Below are positions 60,426 to 64,000 of a DNA stretch of 64,000 nucleotides, in pieces. The first letter of the stretch is position 1, and every line of letters begins with the position of its first letter. The position numbers were made by a program, and so were the translations under genes. Under the pieces are notes generated by a model. It did not search any database and was not told the origin of the DNA. It saw nothing but the letters and a program-made list of their open reading frames with translations. This stretch comes from GCA-002050365 sp038235165 (GTDB taxonomy: Bacteria; Acidobacteriota; Blastocatellia; Pyrinomonadales; Pyrinomonadaceae), in contig JBBSUG010000001.1 of NCBI GenBank assembly GCA_038235165.1, positions 1 to 64,000 of the forward strand, in the 5' to 3' direction.

Positions 60426-61469
60426 ATGTTAATGAAAGGTATTTTGGGGGCGAACTTGAACAGCAGACCAAACCACGAATATCAGCTGCAAAAAATTCCT
60501 GCAAGAAAAACAGGACGTGCTGCACAAAAATATCGTCAACCGTTTTGGCTGCCTGCGCCGGGTTATTACGTTTTGACGGCAGCGGTCGTGATCGCCTTCT
60601 TTTTTCTTATCTGGGGATTTTTACAGGAAGGCGGTGAAGAAACGCCGTGGATTCCAGCCGGGGTCGGTGCCAGCCTGATTTTGGGCGGAGCAGTTGTTCT
60701 GCGGGAAATAGTTCTCAGAAAAGCGCGTGAAAATTACATTTTGGCGCAGCGAAAGCTCGATTATAACTTAAAAAATATTCCATTTTATACGACTAATGTT
60801 CGCGGTGCGAACAAACTTACGCTGGAAAAGAACGCTGATATAATCAACAAAATCAAGCAAAAATCGGAGGCGGCAAAAGTTTTAAGCAAGTTAGCCGACG
60901 GGCATTTGGAAGTTTTTGAAATTTGCAGCGAATATTTACGGGTTAATAAAACGGAACTCGAAAATGTCGGACCCGGTTCGCCCCGTCTGGCGGCACTGCG
61001 GCGCGGTAGGGAATTTGTCAAGAATCTGCACCGCTATCACTTGCTATCCTGGGCGGAAATCGAATCGCGTTCGCTGACACAGAATGCTAAAAACTGTGTG
61101 GGAATTTCGGAAAAGTTGGAAACCGCTCAAAAAGCCTTGTCGGTTTTGGATTCCGCGCTGCAATGTTATCCGAACGAAACTCATCTTACCGAATCCGAAG
61201 ATGCGGTCAAAGAATTTATCGCTTCGATAAAGATTTCGCATTTGATTGAACAGGGCGAGTTGTCGGCATTTAAAGGCAACTATAAACAGGCAATTGACCA
61301 CTATAAAGAAGCACTATATTTTCTGGCGCGTGAAAACGTACAGAGCATCAAAAAAGATGCGGTTGTCGAGAAGATAAATCAGGAGATTGAAAAATTGAGA
61401 GAAGCGGCGGAAAAAAAGAAAGCGGAAATTAAAATAAAGAAAATGAGAAAGGGGGAAATAAATGATTAG
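60426..61469 (+). CDS. Membrane protein with TPR-like C-terminus
   Basis: The 347-residue product has two transmembrane helices (about 47-67 and 78-97) and a long cytosolic helical region. The last part has a TPR-like motif (LSAFKGNYKQAIDHYKEALYFLARE, about 283-308) and a Lys/Glu coiled coil (about 315-345). No enzymatic motif is seen. Its stop overlaps the start of the zinc-ribbon gene by 8 bases, so the two are translationally coupled. They precede a polysaccharide export gene, which suggests an envelope or capsule context. Confidence 0.65.
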   Translation: MLMKGILGANLNSRPNHEYQLQKIPARKTGRAAQKYRQPFWLPAPGYYVLTAAVVIAFFFLIWGFLQEGGEETPWIPAGVGASLILGGAVVLREIVLRKARENYILAQRKLDYNLKNIPFYTTNVRGANKLTLEKNADIINKIKQKSEAAKVLSKLADGHLEVFEICSEYLRVNKTELENVGPGSPRLAALRRGREFVKNLHRYHLLSWAEIESRSLTQNAKNCVGISEKLETAQKALSVLDSALQCYPNETHLTESEDAVKEFIASIKISHLIEQGELSAFKGNYKQAIDHYKEALYFLARENVQSIKKDAVVEKINQEIEKLREAAEKKKAEIKIKKMRKGEIND

Positions 61470-61665
61470 TCAAAGGTGTCCTCGATGTCATAGCTCACGC
61501 ATCAGAAGCGGCTATCGCCCAACGCCTATTTGGTCAAAAGTTTTGTTTCGATACAACCTGCTGTGTGACGGGTGTAACTGGGAATTTAAGGGATTCGCCG
61601 TTCCCGGAACAGTTTCGGCAAAACCGAACAGAAGAAGGAAAAAACAAGAGACGACGTTTGAATAA
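61462..61665 (+). CDS. Small zinc-ribbon protein
   Basis: The 67-residue product has two CxxC knuckles, CPRCHSSRIRSGYRP (about 6-20) and LCDGCNWEF (about 34-42), forming a zinc ribbon. A basic tail follows (KPNRRRKKQE). It is too short for an enzyme. It starts inside the last codons of the previous gene (8-bp overlap). Such ribbon proteins are often found in exopolysaccharide loci of Acidobacteriota; their role is unknown. Confidence 0.7.
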   Translation: MISQRCPRCHSSRIRSGYRPTPIWSKVLFRYNLLCDGCNWEFKGFAVPGTVSAKPNRRRKKQETTFE

Positions 61666-61765
61666 ACGATATTTTTAGACAATAAACCCGGCGGTTTGGT
61701 GATCGGCACCAATAGTAGAGACAAAACCGTTTAATTTGTTCTACTGAATTCGGTGTGTAGGAAAA

Positions 61766-62815
61766 ATGAAAATCAGCAGCAAAAATCATTTCTTACACAT
61801 TTTTCTTTGGATCCTTCTTGTACCGCCTTTCATTTCGGGGCAAGTGCCGGTTTCGACACCCGACGGGACAGCCGATAGAAAGTCGCCGGAAACGGAGGCG
61901 AATCTCATTCACATCGGCGATTTAGTTGATGTTGATGTGATTGGAAGCGTCGAATACGACTGGCGCGGAACACTCAACCCCGAAGGATTCCTGAACGGCA
62001 TCAGTTTCGTCGAAAATCCGATCTTTGCGTTGTGTCGTAATGAAGAAGACACTGCCGCCGAGATTGCCAAATCTTACAGCAAATTGCTGCGTGATCCGAA
62101 GGTCGTCGTCAGAATTCTCGACCGTTCAAGCCGTCCTCTTTCAATAGTTTACGGGGCGATAAAAACTCCGCAGCGGTTTCAAATAAAGCGACCCGTGATG
62201 CTGAACGAACTGCTTATTGTGTCGGGCGGCATTACGGACAAAGCGAGCGGCGAGATTCAGATATTTCGTGCGCCGAGCTTAAACTGCATCTCTCAAATTA
62301 ATAACAAATCGGATCAGAAAGCGGATTCTGCTGACGACAAAGAAAAATTCGTTCGCGCCGGTTTGGACAACGGTCCGCAGTACATCAACATCAAAATCAG
62401 TGATTTGCTGGCGGGGGGGAAAGAAGCTAATCCGCAAATTTTAAGCGGTGATGTAATAACGGTTTTAGAAGCGCAGCCGATTTATTTAATTGGCGGCGTG
62501 GCAAATCCGAAACAGATTGCGACGAATTCTAAAATAACTCTGACGCGGGCGATTGCCGGTGCCGGCGGTATCGTGAAAAACGCCGACGAGAGTAAAATAT
62601 CTATTTTTCGCCGCAGCGGTAACGAAACAAAGATAATTGCCGCCGATCTGGGAAAAATAAAAGCCGGACAAGCCGAAGATATTGAACTGCAAGCCTACGA
62701 TATTGTCGAGGTCGAACAGACCGGGCGGGAAAAAAGAAAATTTACTCCGCCCATCAAAATTGACGACACCGACGAAAAAAATCCGGCTAAACTGCCTTTG
62801 CGAATCATCGAATAA
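61766..62815 (+). CDS. Polysaccharide biosynthesis/export protein (Wza-like, SLBB)
   Basis: The 349-residue product has a signal peptide (about 8-26, FISGQ). A Poly_export domain follows (about 45-115: IHIGDLVDVDVIGSVEYDWRGTLNPEGFLN). Two SLBB-type segments come next (about 120-165 with VYGAIKTPQRFQIKRPVMLNELLIVSGGITDKA, and about 230-275 with YLIGGVANPKQIATNSKITLTRAIAGAGGI). These proteins form the outer-membrane polysaccharide channel or its periplasmic part. There is no lipobox. The adjacent membrane/TPR and zinc-ribbon genes may belong to the same export locus; no glycosyltransferase or Wzc kinase is seen before the window end. Confidence 0.88.
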   Translation: MKISSKNHFLHIFLWILLVPPFISGQVPVSTPDGTADRKSPETEANLIHIGDLVDVDVIGSVEYDWRGTLNPEGFLNGISFVENPIFALCRNEEDTAAEIAKSYSKLLRDPKVVVRILDRSSRPLSIVYGAIKTPQRFQIKRPVMLNELLIVSGGITDKASGEIQIFRAPSLNCISQINNKSDQKADSADDKEKFVRAGLDNGPQYINIKISDLLAGGKEANPQILSGDVITVLEAQPIYLIGGVANPKQIATNSKITLTRAIAGAGGIVKNADESKISIFRRSGNETKIIAADLGKIKAGQAEDIELQAYDIVEVEQTGREKRKFTPPIKIDDTDEKNPAKLPLRIIE

Positions 62816-63016
62816 TCAGCTTCGGGCGTGGAAGATTGTTTCGGAAAATAGATTTTTAAGCCGTTTGAAACGAGAATTTCCGCCGCCGCGTTAAGTTTGT
62901 GTCAATCCTTTAACGCGAATGCCGACGATTCAAAATCGCTGGTTGAAATGAAGTTCTTCTAGAACTTTGTTTTACAATATTGTTCTAAACGCGAAAATCT
63001 GTTATTTATAAACGTT

Positions 63017-63041
63017 AACGCCTCAAAAACTTTGAAGCGTT
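63017..63041 (+). other. Leader hairpin before the small membrane protein gene
   Basis: AACGCCTCAAA (63017-63027) and TTTGAAGCGTT (63031-63041) form an 11-bp stem with one mismatch, 13 bases before ATG 63055. The 62816-63054 gap otherwise shows another weak hairpin (TAGAAC...GTTCTA near 62960-62990) and no gene. Confidence 0.4.
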
Positions 63042-63054
63042 TAATACAAACATT

Positions 63055-63267
63055 ATGGCAAAGCAAAGTAAGTTAAGTCGGCGCACAATTGCGCTTTTAT
63101 GGTTGTTGGTGTCCGGTATTGTGATCGGAACTTTAATCGCGTACGAACAAATTGCGATTCTCTACGTTTTGGCGACGCTCTTTTTGGTCGTGCTGCTTCT
63201 GGTTGTCGGGTTTGCCGATTTGGAAAAAGTAAGACGTGAAGACATCGAAGGTTACAGCGGAAATTAA
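63055..63267 (+). CDS. Small two-helix membrane protein
   Basis: The 70-residue product is a basic start (MAKQSKLSRRT), two hydrophobic helices (about 11-31 and 35-54) and a charged tail (DLEKVRREDIEG). No family is recognised. It lies 17 bases before the matrixin-like gene and may be co-transcribed with it. Confidence 0.6.
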   Translation: MAKQSKLSRRTIALLWLLVSGIVIGTLIAYEQIAILYVLATLFLVVLLLVVGFADLEKVRREDIEGYSGN

Positions 63268-63284
63268 ATTTGATTAAGTTTTTG

Positions 63285-64000
63285 ATGTTCAAGTATTTTA
63301 AAATTTTACTGGTTTTGGTATCTCTGCTGAGTCTCTCTCTTGCAGTGATGGGATACACGACGCAGTTTGCCGACGAAGGCGGGACAAAACGGCTGCGCTG
63401 GAAAAACGCGCCGATCCCGATTGCTCTATCCGATTCGCTCATTAAGCAAAATTTAAATATCAAAGCCGACAGCGACGTGACGGGAGCAGTTCAGCGAAGT
63501 TTGGAAGCGTGGGAAAAAGCCGCCGATGTCAAATTTGAATTGGTCTCGTCGGACAAACAATCCGTCAGCCCGTCAGGAAAATCCGGCGATGGAATCAGCC
63601 TGGTAACCATCGCCCAGACATCAGAAAATTTGATACTTTTCGGCAGTGACACCGAAGCGGTTTCCGCCAGAACGCGAATTTTTTACAACGGCAGAGGGCT
63701 GATTACCGAAGCCGACATCGTTTTAAATCCGTATCAGCAATTTTCGACCGACGGCTCAATCGGAACTTTTGATCTCCAATCCACGCTGACCCACGAGATA
63801 GGTCACTTGCTCGGACTCGAACATTCGACGATCATCGGCGCGACGATGCACGCCCATCAAGCCAAAAACGGTGTTTACAACCTGCCGAGTTTTAGTTCAC
63901 GCACCTTAGCCGAAGATGATATTGCCGGAATTCGCAGTTTATACGGCGCGAAAAGCGCGGACGATGACTGCTGCGGCACCATCAGCGGCAAAATTCTAAA
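63285..64000 (+). CDS. Matrixin-type (M10) zinc metalloprotease, 3' part outside window
   Basis: An open frame from ATG 63285 runs to the window end (more than 238 residues). It opens with a signal sequence (about 4-22). A matrixin-like domain contains LTHEIGHLLGLEHS: His170, His174 and His180 follow the HExxHxxGxxH rule with Glu171 as catalytic base, and MHAHQ plus IRSLYG lie downstream. The MHA after the zinc site may be the Met-turn. The pro-domain is short. It is likely to be secreted and to cut extracellular or periplasmic proteins. A CCGTISGKIL segment begins a C-terminal region that is cut off. No good ribosome site is seen at the ATG. Confidence 0.8.
   Translation, partial: MFKYFKILLVLVSLLSLSLAVMGYTTQFADEGGTKRLRWKNAPIPIALSDSLIKQNLNIKADSDVTGAVQRSLEAWEKAADVKFELVSSDKQSVSPSGKSGDGISLVTIAQTSENLILFGSDTEAVSARTRIFYNGRGLITEADIVLNPYQQFSTDGSIGTFDLQSTLTHEIGHLLGLEHSTIIGATMHAHQAKNGVYNLPSFSSRTLAEDDIAGIRSLYGAKSADDDCCGTISGKIL

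Noticed and set aside
63017..63041. Terminator before the small membrane protein gene
   Set aside because: There is no T run after the stem and it lies 13 bases from a start codon, so a leader hairpin is more likely.

Overview
The window reads as a piece of a bacterial chromosome, most likely from Acidobacteriota of the Blastocatellia/Pyrinomonadales kind. This is an inference, not proof. It rests on moderate GC (judged by eye), a DUF1800 + DUF1501 pair, the futalosine menaquinone enzyme MqnC, a FecR/DUF6600 protein, a DUF4388-J-TPR protein, many secreted lineage-specific hypotheticals and abundant short intergenic repeats. There is no rRNA, tRNA, CRISPR array or recognisable transposase. Most of the window is a housekeeping-like mosaic of short operons.

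Layout. 0-4 kb: a DCL-like (DUF3223) protein, a secreted hypothetical, an FKBP isomerase and an ABC-F ATPase. 4-9.4 kb: 3D-domain protein, PilZ protein, saccharopine-dehydrogenase-like enzyme, SanA/YdcF-like protein, ECF sigma factor and two hypotheticals. 9.4-14.7 kb: an M16 peptidase pair (one catalytic, one inactive subunit) separated by a 231-bp inverted-repeat element, then a FecR/DUF6600 protein. 15-21.6 kb: cystathionine beta-synthase, a tail-anchored protein and three tandem FHA-transmembrane-lytic-transglycosylase-like paralogues. 21.6-28.4 kb, all on the minus strand: moaA (with a repeat inserted in frame), an SH3 protein, queG, a hypothetical, an HD-GYP protein and DUF4388-DnaJ-TPR. 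28.6-35.3 kb: YaeQ-like and GNAT proteins, an AAA ATPase + TOPRIM (DUF3226) pair downstream of mqnC, two very small ORFs and the TIGR02587/TIGR02588 membrane pair. 35.5-45.3 kb: a secreted hypothetical, DUF1800/DUF1501 (Tat), pfkA, xylGH, a methyltransferase and DUF6526. 45.4-50.9 kb: a complete guaA inside an apparent composite insertion, with a lipoprotein gene, a diadenylate-cyclase-like gene, a C2H2 zinc-finger protein, an orphan BrnA antitoxin and an epimerase. 51-54.2 kb: a frameshifted KaiC-like gene and a hybrid histidine kinase. 54.3-60.3 kb: a DUF3828 lipoprotein, mug, a membrane protein pair, an SDR, a class-II phosphodiesterase-like MBL protein and small ORFs. 60.4-64 kb: a membrane/TPR protein, a zinc ribbon, a polysaccharide export protein and a matrixin-type metalloprotease cut by the window end.

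Three observations stand out. (1) Short diverged copies of the 5' and 3' ends of guaA lie on either side of the intact guaA. This suggests an older guaA was split by a roughly 5.3-kb segment carrying its own guaA plus accessory genes. (2) The three FHA-TM-transglycosylase paralogues show complementary decay. The one with the catalytic glutamate has lost the FHA histidine, while the two with complete FHA motifs have lost the glutamate. This may be an envelope system that reads Thr phosphorylation inside the cell and acts on peptidoglycan outside. (3) Several families of short repeats (terminal-inverted-repeat elements and TTGGAATCTGAAATC-type arrays) sit between genes, just before start codons, and inside moaA.
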